Shown in pieces: positions 19,740 to 29,098 of a stretch of 64,000 bases of DNA. The notes under the pieces were generated by a model. The model did not search any database and had not been told where the DNA came from. It saw only the letters and a program-made list of their open reading frames with translations. The first letter of the stretch is position 1. Every line of letters begins with the position of its first letter. The stretch is from Mycobacterium sp. SM1 (GTDB lineage: Bacteria > Actinomycetota > Actinomycetes > Mycobacteriales > Mycobacteriaceae). The position numbers and the translations under genes were made by a program. The stretch covers positions 694,501-758,500 of the forward strand of contig NZ_JAFLNH010000003.1 in assembly GCF_018361265.1 (NCBI RefSeq). Direction: 5' to 3'.

Positions 19740-21191
19740 GTGGCGGCACGACGCAGGAGCAAGCAGAAGCAGGTAGTGACAGCCACGCCGCAGGAGATTC
19801 CCGACGGCGACCATGAGGTGGTGATCGAGCGGGCCGCGGCGGTCGACGTGGCCAAGGTGACCGGCACAGTGTGTGTGCGGCTGCCCGGCAAGTCCGGGCG
19901 GCGGTTTTCTCGGGTGTGGGAGGTGTCTGCACGCACCGGCGCGATCGGAGAATTGGCCCAGCAGCTGAGGCAGCAGGGTATCGAGAAGGTGACTGTCGAA
20001 TCGACTTCGGACTATTGGCGGATCTGGTATTACCTGCTCGAAGACCAGGGTTTGGATGTGCAGCTGGTCAACGCCCGCGATGTCAAGAACGTGCCCGGCC
20101 GGCCTAAAACCGACAAACTCGACGCTGTCTGGCTGGCTAAGCTGACCGAGAAAGGCCTGCTGCGGCCAAGTTTCGTGCCGCCGGCGCCGATCCGGCGGCT
20201 GCGGGACTACACCCGGCTACGCGAAGACCTGACCCGGGAACGCTCGCGCTACTGGCAGCGGCTGGAAAAGCTGCTCGAGGACGCCGCGATCAAGGTGTCG
20301 GCGGTGGCCTCCACGCTGGACACCCTGTCCACTCGGGACATGATCGAGGCGCTCATCGCCGGGCAGCGCGACCCGCGCCGGCTGGCCGACCTGGCGCGGG
20401 GGCGGATGAAAACCAAGCGATCGGAGCTGATCGCCGCGCTCGACGGCCGTTTTGATGACCATCACGCCGAACTGGCGCGGATGCTGCTGGGCCAAATCGA
20501 TGCACTGTGCGCCCAGATCGACACCCTGACCGCGCGCATCGAGGAGCTGATCGCCGAACTGCCCGACGATGCTGTGGCCATCGATTCCTCCGGCAGCGGC
20601 GATGGGCCCGGCACCAGCGCGGGTGCGGGCACCGACGCCGATCCTGACGCCGGCGGCAGCGATTCGGCCCCGCTCGATCCCGCCCCGGCGGCCGATGACC
20701 TGCCAGGTGTCATCGAGCGCTTTGATGAGATCCCGGGCATCGGCCAACGCGCCGCGCAGGCGATCATCGCCGAGATCGGACTGGATATGAGCAGATTTGC
20801 CACACCTGAGCATCTGGTGTCGTGGGCGCGGCTGTGCCCACGCACCATCCAGTCCGGGCCAATCACCCGCGGCGGCAAGACCGGCAAAGGCAACCCCTAC
20901 CTCAAAGGCGCGCTCGGTGAGGCCGCGGTCGCGGCCGCCAAAACCGACACCTTCTTGGGCGAACGCTACCGGCGCATCGTTAAACGCCGCGGCAAACTCA
21001 AAGCCCTGGTCGCGGTCGCCCGCTCCATCCTGGTCGTCATCTGGCATCTGCTTTCCAACCCGGCCGCCCGCTTCTGCGACCTCGGCTCCGACTACCACAC
21101 CAACCGCGTCGCCGTCGAACGCCGGGTACGCAACCACATCGCACAACTGACCGCGATGGGCTACCGAGTCACCCTGCAGGCCGCCGCCTAA
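19740..21191 (+). CDS. IS110-family transposase (DEDD recombinase)
   Basis: 484 residues from GTG 19740, eight bases after GGGAGGG. The N-terminal RuvC-like domain shows the DEDD pattern: Asp in AAAVDVAKV, Glu in VTVESTSDYW, and Asp residues in RPKTDKLDAVWLA. A long coiled coil follows, then an unusual acidic Gly/Ser/Asp-rich linker (about residues 280-320). The C-terminal Tnp_IS116 domain has a helix-hairpin-helix (IPGIGQRAAQAIIAEIG), GKTGKGNPYLKGALGEAA and ERYRRIVKRRGKLKALVA. I do not see a Ser in the TRGGKTGKG segment where family members usually have the catalytic one; an alignment is needed. The protein is full length. It lies between cinA and a lipoprotein gene, where M. tuberculosis has nanT. 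Confidence 0.92.
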   Translation: MAARRRSKQKQVVTATPQEIPDGDHEVVIERAAAVDVAKVTGTVCVRLPGKSGRRFSRVWEVSARTGAIGELAQQLRQQGIEKVTVESTSDYWRIWYYLLEDQGLDVQLVNARDVKNVPGRPKTDKLDAVWLAKLTEKGLLRPSFVPPAPIRRLRDYTRLREDLTRERSRYWQRLEKLLEDAAIKVSAVASTLDTLSTRDMIEALIAGQRDPRRLADLARGRMKTKRSELIAALDGRFDDHHAELARMLLGQIDALCAQIDTLTARIEELIAELPDDAVAIDSSGSGDGPGTSAGAGTDADPDAGGSDSAPLDPAPAADDLPGVIERFDEIPGIGQRAAQAIIAEIGLDMSRFATPEHLVSWARLCPRTIQSGPITRGGKTGKGNPYLKGALGEAAVAAAKTDTFLGERYRRIVKRRGKLKALVAVARSILVVIWHLLSNPAARFCDLGSDYHTNRVAVERRVRNHIAQLTAMGYRVTLQAAA

Positions 21192-21876
21192 CCTAAACCG
21201 AGACCCTCAATCACATACCGCAGCAGCCGATCTCGCCTCTTAACAGCGGCGTGTCGCCCAATACCGCACTCACCAACTTGTGGTCACCTTGAGTGTTTTC
21301 CGGTCAGAACTACCGCTATCCATCGGGACGTCTGCCGCTTGGGGCAGGGGCGACCCGGGAACCGAGAGCCAGTGCGTCACCACCGACTGCATCCGGCCCG
21401 CTCGCCGGGCTCAGGTCGTCGGTGACCGCGAAGACGTTGGGGCGCTGATCGGGCGTGAAGGACCGGATCTCGGGCCAGTCGACGCTGGTCAAGCGGGTGG
21501 CTTGGGCCCGGCATAGCTGCGGGCTCGGCGGGAGCGAGCCGCGGCTTCCATGCCGCCGGGGGACAGCGCGCCCCTCAGAGGTTGGTCGCTGGGGACCGCG
21601 GACCGGGAAGGGCGATAAAGGCCGGCTCGAATGTTCGGCGGCATGCGCGGGAGGATGGCGTGCGCTGCAAGCACGGCCACCGTGCCGCCCAGGCACCGTG
21701 CGCTGCAAGCACGGCCACCGTGCCGCCCAGGCACCGTGCGCTGCAAGCACGGCCACCGTGCCGCCCAGGCACCGTGCGCCTGGCCCTAGTGGTTGCCGGG
21801 GCAGCGGTCAGCGCCACAAAATCGACCTGTCGACGTGTCCAGAGCCTGAGCGCTGTCGGCTCGTCGCCGGCAGAAG
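21192..21876. other. Gap containing the IS110 right end and a tandem repeat
   Basis: About 690 bp with no convincing gene. The first ~100 bp should include the right end of the IS110 element. The rest has short chance frames on both strands and the 38-bp repeat array listed separately. Confidence 0.5.
21660..21779. repeat. VNTR: three 38-bp tandem repeats plus partial copy
   Basis: Three apparently exact copies at 21660-21697, 21698-21735 and 21736-21773, followed by the first six bases of a fourth. Each unit contains an inverted repeat, CACGG-CCA-CCGTG, so the array could form serial hairpins. There are no spacers, so it is not a CRISPR array. The form resembles mycobacterial MIRU/VNTR loci used for strain typing. 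Confidence 0.95.
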
Positions 21877-23061
21877 TCAGCGGGTGATTCCGGTGTGGCC
21901 TAGGGAGTGACGGCCTGGTTGGGGCCAGACCGCCAACCCGTGTGGCTCGTTGCCGACCTTGATCGTGTGCAGTAGCGTCCCGTCGGTGGTGGATAACACG
22001 TAGACGACGTTGTGGTAGCGGCCGGACACCCACAATTGGGTGCCGTCGGCGGTGAGGTTGCCCATGTCGGGGCTGCCGCCCCCGGGCAGCCGCCACAAGC
22101 TGATCGGCGCACCGGTGTAGGCGTCAAGCACAGAGATCGACCCCTCGGAGCGGTTCGTCACGAACAGCCGAGTGGCGTCGCGTGAGAAATACAGCCCATG
22201 CGCGCCCCGGCCGGTGGGAACAAACCGCAGGACCTGGCTCGCTGCGCCGTCGAGGATCCACACGCCACCGCCGTCGCAGTCGGCGATGTAGTACACCGAG
22301 CCGTCCGGAGCGAGCCGCACGTCCTGCGGTCCCATGTGGGTGTGGCGCACCGGCATGTCAATCATGCGCAGCAGTCGGTGCGTGGTGACGTCGACCACCG
22401 CGACACGTCCGGCGAATTCGCAGCTGAAAACCGCGGTGCGACCGTCGACCGAGAAGTCGGCGTGGTTGATCCCCGCGCACGCCGGGATCGATGTCTTGTC
22501 GAGTAGCTGCCAGCTCACTGGGTCATACCAGATCAGCTCGCGTTGCCGTTCAGCTGCCGAGATTGCGAACCGGCCGTCGGGGGTGAAGTACAGGTTGTAG
22601 GGGTCGATGATCGGGATCTTCCGAGCTGGCTGACCGGTGCGCGCGTCGAAGGCGAGCATCTGGTTGCCGACGTCGTCGGTGGCGTACAGGGTGCGCATAT
22701 CGTAAGCCGGCACGACGTGCTGGATCTCGCGGCCAACCGGGTATTTCGCAACTACTTCGTAGGTCGCCGGGTCGATCTCCCACACATCGCCCGAACGGTC
22801 ATGAGGGACATAGACCAATGGCCGGTCTTCGACGACCTCGCCCGCGAGGCTACCCGCGCCCGCGCGGGCATAGACGTTCAGCCGCTCGGGCGTAGCCGGT
22901 TTTGCGGGCGGCATCGTCAGGGGCGCAAGTTTCGGGTCCCCGGGTCCCATGCCCGGTGCGGCCGGCGCCGAGACGGGTGGGTGGATCGGCGTCCGGCCCG
23001 GCGAACATCCGACGGCCAGCACGGTCAAGGCCGCCAACAACGACAAGAGGCGAAAGCTCAC
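21877..23061 (-). CDS. YncE-type beta-propeller lipoprotein
   Basis: 394 residues from GTG 23061. The N-terminus has a hydrophobic signal and lipobox (LAALTVLAVGC), so the protein should be anchored on the outer face of the membrane, followed by a Pro-rich linker. The rest is a chain of YVTN-like beta-propeller blades: LVYVPHDRSGDVWEIDPATY, RTLYATDDVGNQMLAFDART, VYYIADCDGGGVWILDG, RLFVTNRSEGSISVLDAYTG, QLWVSGRYHNVVYVLSTTDG. Such propellers usually bind ligands or partner proteins; no catalytic motif is visible. Gene order suggests it replaces nanT at this locus. The specific function is unknown. Confidence 0.85.
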   Translation of the reverse strand: MSFRLLSLLAALTVLAVGCSPGRTPIHPPVSAPAAPGMGPGDPKLAPLTMPPAKPATPERLNVYARAGAGSLAGEVVEDRPLVYVPHDRSGDVWEIDPATYEVVAKYPVGREIQHVVPAYDMRTLYATDDVGNQMLAFDARTGQPARKIPIIDPYNLYFTPDGRFAISAAERQRELIWYDPVSWQLLDKTSIPACAGINHADFSVDGRTAVFSCEFAGRVAVVDVTTHRLLRMIDMPVRHTHMGPQDVRLAPDGSVYYIADCDGGGVWILDGAASQVLRFVPTGRGAHGLYFSRDATRLFVTNRSEGSISVLDAYTGAPISLWRLPGGGSPDMGNLTADGTQLWVSGRYHNVVYVLSTTDGTLLHTIKVGNEPHGLAVWPQPGRHSLGHTGITR

Positions 23062-23517
23062 GGGTTACCTGGCCGGGGTTTGCTGCTGATATAGCATCCT
23101 GCCGCCGGACGTTTGGCCGCGCAAGGCCAGGCCGCGGCGACGGCTCGACCCAAGTCCGGCAACGTCGTCTCACGGCTCGCGTCCCGCTGGTGAGGATTTC
23201 CTGTCGATGCCAATGGCTCACCACCGACGTCGGCATCGATTTTCACGCGACTCAGACCCCAGTTGACCGCTGTGCGTCGCGCGCCGGAGGGCGAGCGCAC
23301 GGGCCTCGCCGGCCCGTTGGTGTCACCGCGCATCGGTCGAACAGCACCGATACCGACTCCACACCCGCGCGATGCGCCTGCGGATGACCACGCGTATCCC
23401 ATAGCACGACAACTACCGCGACAACCTCGGCGCACCATCCGTCAGTGCACGCATCGCCCGGGGTCGCGCCCCGCGCCGCCCCGACAGCCCCGCGGGCGCG
23501 GTGGCAGGATCACCGGG
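23062..23517. other. Divergent intergenic region
   Basis: About 450 bp between the lipoprotein gene and the small membrane protein gene. No supported gene is seen; it should hold both promoters. Confidence 0.5.
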
Positions 23518-23931
23518 GTGGGATCTTTTCTTGTGCGCGCCGCGCTGACCGGATTCGCACTGTGGGTGGTCACCCTGTTTGTCCACGGGCTCCGGTTTGT
23601 GGGCGGTGAGACGGTGGTGGAGAAGATCGGCATCATCTTCCTTGTCGCGGTGATCTTCGGTCTGGTCAACGCGTTCATCAAACCTATCGTGCAGATCCTG
23701 TCGATCCCGCTCTATGTTCTCACCCTTGGCCTTTTCCACGTCGTCATCAACGCCTCGATGCTGTGGATCACCGCCTGGATCACCAGTCACACCACCCACT
23801 GGGGATTGCAGATCGACCATTTCTGGTGGACCGCGATCTGGGCCGTGATCGCCTTGTCGATCGTGAGCTGGGTGCTGTCTTTGCTGGTTCGCGATATCTG
23901 GGCGTTCGGGGCGCGCGATCGCAGGCTGTGA
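23518..23931 (+). CDS. Phage-holin-4_2-type membrane protein
   Basis: 137 residues from GTG 23518, with four hydrophobic segments: LVRAALTGFALWVVTLFV, IGIIFLVAVIFGLVNAFI, VLTLGLFHVVINASMLWITA and WWTAIWAVIALSIVSWVLS. The pattern (VNAFIKPI, LTLGLFHVVINA) matches the widespread small inner-membrane family annotated as phage holin 4_2 (YvlD-like; Rv1903 position). Its physiological role is not established, and it is not a phage gene here. Confidence 0.85.
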   Translation: MGSFLVRAALTGFALWVVTLFVHGLRFVGGETVVEKIGIIFLVAVIFGLVNAFIKPIVQILSIPLYVLTLGLFHVVINASMLWITAWITSHTTHWGLQIDHFWWTAIWAVIALSIVSWVLSLLVRDIWAFGARDRRL

Positions 23932-24139
23932 ACAGCCGAGCACGGATGAGCCAATCGCTGGGCTGCCGCTAATCACCTCGAGACCGCGGAGCTGTGGCCC
24001 CGCGGTGAGACGGGCCATTCAAGACCGCCATTGTCGCGCGCGTCCGGGTAGTCACCAGATACTCTCGACGTGCAGTCACGGCGGTGGCAGTCGGTTGGCG
24101 CGGCGCCTTCTCCGGGCACTACCACAGAATTGAGGGGTT

Positions 24140-24712
24140 ATGAGCGAATTTGATCCACACGATGGGGAATCGCAAGTCATCGTCCGTCTCGCCGAGGCAG
24201 CGATGCACATGTACAACGCGGCCATAGATTCTTTGCCCTTTCCCGAGGACAAGAAGTTCCAGAAGCGGGCGGAGGTGGTGCTCGCCGGTCTGCGCAAACT
24301 GCGCGCGGCATTGACGGACGCCGCCAGCCACAGCCGGTCTACACCCGCGGTGATCGTGGCCCTCAGTGATGTCCGGCGACGCTATGACGAGCTCATGGCG
24401 CGCGCGGCGGCAGCACCACAGTCAACCCTGGGGCAGCAACTGTATGCCGTACGTATTCGCGCCAAACTGTCAGCCCCGGAGGTGGCGAGGGGCGCGGGAC
24501 TCCGGGTCGACCTTCCGGATGCCCTGGAGGCTGGTGAAACGCCCACCGACGAGGAGGCGGCGAAGGTGAGAGAGGTTATCGCTGCGCTCGGCGGGGTCGC
24601 CGGTTCTGAGGACTTCCAGCAAACACCGCCGGCGGAAGAGCACCTCGACGCGATGGATCACTCCCTACCCACCAATGGGGCCGACCAGCCGTTCGACACA
24701 GCGGTTCCCTAA
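24140..24712 (+). CDS. Conserved protein with weak Xre-like helix-turn-helix
   Basis: 190 residues from ATG 24140 with GAGGGGTT immediately upstream. The N-terminal half is charged and helical (RLAEAAMHMYNAAIDSLPFP). The segment LYAVRIRAKLSAPEVARGAG then LRVDLPDALEAGE looks like an Xre-type DNA-binding helix-turn-helix, lacking a canonical second helix. The C-terminal 35 residues are acidic and probably disordered. It may be a regulator, but no target is apparent. It stands alone between convergent genes. Confidence 0.7.
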   Translation: MSEFDPHDGESQVIVRLAEAAMHMYNAAIDSLPFPEDKKFQKRAEVVLAGLRKLRAALTDAASHSRSTPAVIVALSDVRRRYDELMARAAAAPQSTLGQQLYAVRIRAKLSAPEVARGAGLRVDLPDALEAGETPTDEEAAKVREVIAALGGVAGSEDFQQTPPAEEHLDAMDHSLPTNGADQPFDTAVP

Positions 24713-24766
24713 GCCGCGAACGGTTAGAACCGCGTGGCTGCGCCGCCGGGGAGGCGTGCTACCCGT

Positions 24767-25609
24767 TTAGGCGAAGCCACCGAATCGGCGCCGAGATGCG
24801 GGCTTGATCCGGTCCGCGCGAGGAGAGGTGGGGTCTGCCCGTCGGGGCAGCGGCAGGAGGCGGTGATCTGTGGTGAATACCCGACGCACCAGACCCAGCG
24901 CGACAACAACCGTGGTGGTCGCGACCGAACCGAGGACGAGGAACATGACCACGGCCTGCACGATGACGGCCTGCACCGGTGGCACGCCGGCCAAAATAAG
25001 CCCGGTCATGGCGCCGGGCAGGAACACCAGGCCGGTCGCCTTGGTGGTTTCGACCTGCGGTGACACCGCCGATTGCAGGGCGGTGCGCACGTAAGGTGTG
25101 GCGGCCTGGCGGGATGACTGGCCGAGCGCAAGCCGGGCTTCCACTTCGTCGCGTTTGTCGCGCAACTCGTCAACCAGGCGGCGGGCCACTAGCACGGTGG
25201 CGGTCATCGAATTGCCGATCATCATGCCGGCGATGGGGACCAGGGTGCGAGCCTGGAGCGGGAAAACCCGCAGCCCGAACAACACTCCCAGGGTGATGAC
25301 GGCAGCCGCGGTGAACGCGACGACGGTCAGTGTCCCTAAGCGTGGGACCTCGGGCGCGCGCCGGTGTGCGACGTCACCGGCGTAGAGGATCATGGCGGCG
25401 GTCCAGGCCCACGACCACCACAGCGACACACCCGGTTTCAGCAGCAGCGCCAGCAGCCCCCCCACCAGCAGCAGCTGGATCAGCGCGCGGGACGCCGCCC
25501 ACAGCACCTGCCGTTGCAGCCCAAGCCGCTGCCACAGCGAGATCCCGGCTGCGACCGCCACCAGCGCCAGTGACGTCGCCAGCCCGACCCAGGAAACTTG
25601 GTCGGTCAT
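24767..25609 (-). CDS. fetB: FetB-type ABC transporter permease
   Basis: 280 residues with about six membrane segments and the FetB/UPF0014 signature GMMIGNSMTATVLVARRLVDELRDKRDEVEARLALGQ followed by PGAMTGLILAGVPPVQAV. In E. coli the FetAB pair exports iron and protects against oxidative stress; substrate specificity here is inferred from family only. The ATG at 25609 overlaps the upstream ATPase stop by four bases, so the two genes are translationally coupled. Confidence 0.88.
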   Translation of the reverse strand: MTDQVSWVGLATSLALVAVAAGISLWQRLGLQRQVLWAASRALIQLLLVGGLLALLLKPGVSLWWSWAWTAAMILYAGDVAHRRAPEVPRLGTLTVVAFTAAAVITLGVLFGLRVFPLQARTLVPIAGMMIGNSMTATVLVARRLVDELRDKRDEVEARLALGQSSRQAATPYVRTALQSAVSPQVETTKATGLVFLPGAMTGLILAGVPPVQAVIVQAVVMFLVLGSVATTTVVVALGLVRRVFTTDHRLLPLPRRADPTSPRADRIKPASRRRFGGFA

Positions 25610-26289
25610 CGCGGCGCCTGTCCGCGGCCCGGATCGGCGGTTACCGGTTCGATCCCCAGGCAGCGGCCCCGCTCGAGGCGCAGTACCCGGTCGGCGATGC
25701 GCTGCACCTGCGCCGCGTCATGGCTGACCCACAACGCGCTCATTCCGTTGTCGGCCAGCTCCCGTACCGCCTTTTCGATCACTCTGGCCGTCTCCGCGTC
25801 CTCCGACGAGGTGGGTTCGTCCAGCAGCAGCACTTCCGGTCTCGCAATCAGGGCACGTGCCAGGCACATTCGCTGTGCCTCTCCGCCCGACAGCGCCGTG
25901 GCGTCGCGGTCGAGCCACGACCCGGTCAGCGCCACCCGCGCCAGCACCTCACGCATCCGTGACTCGTCGGCCTGCGGATCGGCGATCCGCAGGTTTTCCG
26001 CGACGGTGCCGGGAAATGGTGTCGGGCGCTGAAACGCCATGCCCACCCGACGGCGCAACCGCAACGGATCCAAGCCGGCGATGTCTGCCCCGCGAAACAA
26101 CACGCGCCCCGCGGTGGGAACCTCGAGCCGATTACATAGCCTCAGCATCGTCGATTTACCCGACCCTGACGGTCCGAACACCGCCGTCACACCCTCATCC
26201 GGCACTGTGGCTGTGAAACCATCCAGGGCCCGCAATCCGGCGCGCGCGACCACGACCTCTTCGAAAGCAAACAACGCATGTCCGGGCAC
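25606..26289 (-). CDS. fetA: FetA-type ABC transporter ATPase
   Basis: 227 residues from GTG 26289, the start that removes an atypical upstream extension. It has Walker A GPSGSGKST, Q-loop GMAFQRPTPFPGTV, signature LSGGEAQRMCLARAL, Walker B VLLLDEPTS and the switch His in WVSHDAAQV. It powers the FetB permease encoded directly downstream with a 4-bp overlap. Normal length for the subfamily. Substrate (iron or another metal) is inferred from the partner, not seen. Confidence 0.88.
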   Translation of the reverse strand: MPGHALFAFEEVVVARAGLRALDGFTATVPDEGVTAVFGPSGSGKSTMLRLCNRLEVPTAGRVLFRGADIAGLDPLRLRRRVGMAFQRPTPFPGTVAENLRIADPQADESRMREVLARVALTGSWLDRDATALSGGEAQRMCLARALIARPEVLLLDEPTSSEDAETARVIEKAVRELADNGMSALWVSHDAAQVQRIADRVLRLERGRCLGIEPVTADPGRGQAPR

Positions 26290-26475
26290 CAACCGACAAC
26301 CTAGCCCAGTGGCCGGGATCCGGCAGCTATGGCCTGGCGGGGAGGCTGGGGCCGAACCCATGTCGGCCACCGATGTGGGTCACGCCTCTCGAGCCGACCC
26401 GCAAAGCCAGCGGGCAGGGCGATACCGCTGGAGTCGGCGCATGGCAGTCGGGGCCATGGCCCGCTTGCGGTCGCG

Positions 26476-27084
26476 TCAACCCTGGAACGTCCCGGTGAGT
26501 GTGGCCTGGGCAGCGGCGGCCTGCGCAATCGCGTGGGCTGCTTGCGCGCCAGCCGATCCGGCGGGCACTTGGAGCGGGGCAGAAAGCTGGTAGAGGGTGA
26601 AGCGGTAGTGGTGGGTTCCGCTGCCCGACGGCGGGCAGGGCCCGAAGTAGCTTTGCTGACCACCGGAATTCGCCAGGCTGCGACCGTTGTCGGGAGTCTG
26701 ACCGCTCGTTGTGCTACCCGGACCGGGGGCTATCCCGGTGACGATCCAGTGGATATACAGCCCACCGACGGCATCCGGGTCATCAACCACCAGCGCGAGC
26801 TCCGCCGCATCCGGCGGCGCCGACCACGTTAACGGCGGTGCGACGTTGGCCCCCTTGCAGGTGAATTGAACCGGGATCGGCGCCCCGTCGGCGAACGCGG
26901 GGCTGGTGATCGTCAGGCGCTCTACGACCGGCGTCACGCTGGACGCGCTGGCGGTCGTGGTTTGCGCCGCGGGTGATGGCGATGCCTTGCGAGCGCCGCC
27001 GCAGCCGGTGAGCGTCACCAGCAGCGCCACGCCGGTGGCGACTGCGGCGACTCGGTACCGTGTGCTCCCTGTTGTCGATGCCAT
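26476..27084 (-). CDS. YbhB/YbcL (PEBP-like) lipoprotein
   Basis: 202 residues starting with a signal peptide and lipobox ([10 protein letters not shown]), so the mature protein should be lipid-anchored. The phosphatidylethanolamine-binding-protein fold follows: [42 protein letters not shown] and [20 protein letters not shown], the last being the family hallmark with ligand-site residues. M. tuberculosis has two related lipoproteins (Rv1910c and LppC) next to furA; this one is displaced to the ABC-aao side. The molecular role of these homologues is not settled. Confidence 0.88.
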   Translation of the reverse strand: MASTTGSTRYRVAAVATGVALLVTLTGCGGARKASPSPAAQTTTASASSVTPVVERLTITSPAFADGAPIPVQFTCKGANVAPPLTWSAPPDAAELALVVDDPDAVGGLYIHWIVTGIAPGPGSTTSGQTPDNGRSLANSGGQQSYFGPCPPSGSGTHHYRFTLYQLSAPLQVPAGSAGAQAAHAIAQAAAAQATLTGTFQG

Positions 27085-27216
27085 AGTTCACAGTCTCGCG
27101 CTAACCGGGGTCCGGGGAGGCGCAATTTGATGCGCCATTTGATGCGCCGACCGCCGGGTGGGAAAAGCTGCCGAGTGTTATGGCGTGGGGTGCTCGGCGT
27201 ACGGCATGGCTGACAG

Positions 27217-28194
27217 TCAGTTGCGGGCGGCCAGTTCGGCCGCCTCCCGGGCACATCCCCAGGACAGGGTGACACCGCTGCTGCCGTGGCCGTAGTTGTG
27301 AATGCAGCGAGCCCGTCCAAGTGGCTCGGCTGCGACCCGAACGGCGGGACGGTCGGGACGAAGGCCGGTAATCGTCTCGATGACCTCCGCAGTGGCCAGC
27401 CGCGGCTCGATCCGGCGGCAGCGGCGCAGGATTCGCTCGGTCACGTCAGGCTCCGGGCTGGTATCCCAGCGGCCGGGAATACGGATGCCCCCGCAGACTA
27501 CCCGCTGCGGATGGGGGAAATAGCACGTCCATTCCGTGTCCGTGCTCAGCTCCAGAAACAGTTGCTCCAAGCCAGGATTGGTGAGCACGACATGTTGGCC
27601 GAACGCCGGTCGCACGCTGTCGTCGGCGGCCAGATCGCGGGCCCCCAGGCCGGCGCAATTGACCACTGTCGGCGCGGCGTCCGCCGCCTCCGCCAGGGAG
27701 CGCACCGAGTGCATCTCGACTTCGCCGCCGGCCGCCGCCAGGCGTCCGGTCAGATAGACCAGGTATCGGGGCATGTCGATCAGGGGCAGGGTGGCGTGAA
27801 ACCCGACTTGGAAACCGTCGGGGATTTCAGCCGGGTCCGCCGACCGCAGGTCGGGAACCAGCTTTGCGTGCGAAGCCCCCTCACCGACCCCGGGTAGCTC
27901 GCCGGCGCCGGGCACACCGACGATCAGCGCCGGCGCCAGGCGCACGCCGGTGGCGGGATTCTCCGACAGCTCAGCGAACGTGCGCAACGAGGCTTCGCTC
28001 CACGCCAGCGTCTTGGCGACCGGTTCGCTGAACACCGGGGTCCACACCGCGCCGGCCACTACCGACGTCGTTGCCTCTGGCATTGCGGCCGCCCACACGC
28101 GCACCGCCCACCCCGCCTCGGCCAGGCAAATGGCAGTGGTCAACCCGCTGACGCCGGCACCGACCACCACCGCCTGTCTCCGATCGCCTGCCAT
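27217..28194 (-). CDS. aao: D-amino-acid oxidase
   Basis: 325 residues from ATG 28194. The N-terminal FAD-binding Rossmann motif is VVVGAGVSGLTTAICLAEAG. The C-terminal motif IHNYGHGSSGVTLSWG is the D-amino-acid oxidase signature, and the substrate-binding Arg is expected in GGIRIPGRWD. The enzyme oxidatively deaminates D-amino acids to keto acids, ammonia and hydrogen peroxide using FAD. It corresponds by order and strand to aao (Rv1905c). Peroxide production near katG is suggestive but not evidence of a shared pathway. Confidence 0.93.
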   Translation of the reverse strand: MAGDRRQAVVVGAGVSGLTTAICLAEAGWAVRVWAAAMPEATTSVVAGAVWTPVFSEPVAKTLAWSEASLRTFAELSENPATGVRLAPALIVGVPGAGELPGVGEGASHAKLVPDLRSADPAEIPDGFQVGFHATLPLIDMPRYLVYLTGRLAAAGGEVEMHSVRSLAEAADAAPTVVNCAGLGARDLAADDSVRPAFGQHVVLTNPGLEQLFLELSTDTEWTCYFPHPQRVVCGGIRIPGRWDTSPEPDVTERILRRCRRIEPRLATAEVIETITGLRPDRPAVRVAAEPLGRARCIHNYGHGSSGVTLSWGCAREAAELAARN

Positions 28195-28289
28195 ACCTGC
28201 ACGGTAACCGAAACGTGCGCGGCGCTCACGGATTGCCCGCGGTGACACCCCATCGGCGTTCCACGGAGGGCAACGCGGCGGCGACGCCG

Positions 28290-28799
28290 TCAGGGCCCGG
28301 GGGGCGGCGCCGCACCGGGCTGACCGACAACACCGTTGAGACCGCCGAGGATGGCCTGCAGGGCCGACGGCGGCAGCCCCCCCAGCGGCGGTCGAGCGTC
28401 GGCCGAGTCCGTTTTCTGCCACGGCTGACAGCCGTCGGTCTTGAATAGCTTGTCGCCGGAATCGATCTGCACAACCTGCGGCTTTTTGGTCATAGCGTTG
28501 TCAACAATCTCGTTGCCATCGGGGCCGCCGACCCGCTTCCAGTAGCACGTACCTTTGCCGACCGGTCCCGCCGAGCTGTATGTGCCCGGCACAATATCGG
28601 TTCCCACCGCGTAGCTGCCGTCGCGATCAATAGTGGTCTTAGGGCCCGGCGCCGGCGGCGGCCCAGGCTGATGCGGGTTAGGGGTCGGCCCGGGTGGCCC
28701 GGGTGGTCCGGGTGGCTGGGCGCTCGCGATACCTGCGGATGCCCCACCGGCAGCCAGGACGAAAGCCGCAGCGACACTCACCACTGTCTTCAACCGCAT
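28290..28799 (-). CDS. Secreted Pro-rich conserved protein, Rv1906c-like
   Basis: 169 residues from ATG 28799. A Sec signal peptide (MRLKTVVSVAAAFVLAAGG ... ASA) is followed by a Pro/Gly-rich stretch, then a domain with DGSYAVGTDIVPGTYSS and GTCYWKRVGGPDGNEIVDN that recurs in mycobacterial secreted proteins. A Pro-rich tail ends the protein. Two Cys in the domain could form a disulphide outside the cell. Its place after aao matches Rv1906c. Function unknown. Confidence 0.85.
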   Translation of the reverse strand: MRLKTVVSVAAAFVLAAGGASAGIASAQPPGPPGPPGPTPNPHQPGPPPAPGPKTTIDRDGSYAVGTDIVPGTYSSAGPVGKGTCYWKRVGGPDGNEIVDNAMTKKPQVVQIDSGDKLFKTDGCQPWQKTDSADARPPLGGLPPSALQAILGGLNGVVGQPGAAPPPGP

Positions 28800-29098
28800 C
28801 CACCAGAGCCTACCCGCGTACCCGCCGCGCGGGTCCGATACCCGGCCGCCAGCCTTGAGCGCCGCCCGCACCCGGCGACACCAAACAGCAGCGGCATCAC
28901 TAGCGTCGCAAACCGTCACCGGGTCGCGTGCCCACCATCTTCGATGGCGGCGGGCTTCTCTGGGACCGCGCGGCCTGCCCGGTTAAGTCCGGTTAAGCGA
29001 CGACGCGGTGGGTCGCCGCCAACCCGGGGCATTGATTAGCGGGTATTGACCGGCCTACCCGGAGGAACCTGAGGGATGGAATGCGGTACCCACACGCG

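Noticed and set aside
20217..21146. Long antisense frame opposite the IS110 transposase
   Set aside because: Shadow of a strongly supported gene; Arg/Gly/Ala-biased with no motif.
21660..21779. CRISPR array
   Set aside because: The repeats are directly contiguous with no spacers, and no cas genes are nearby; this is a tandem repeat.
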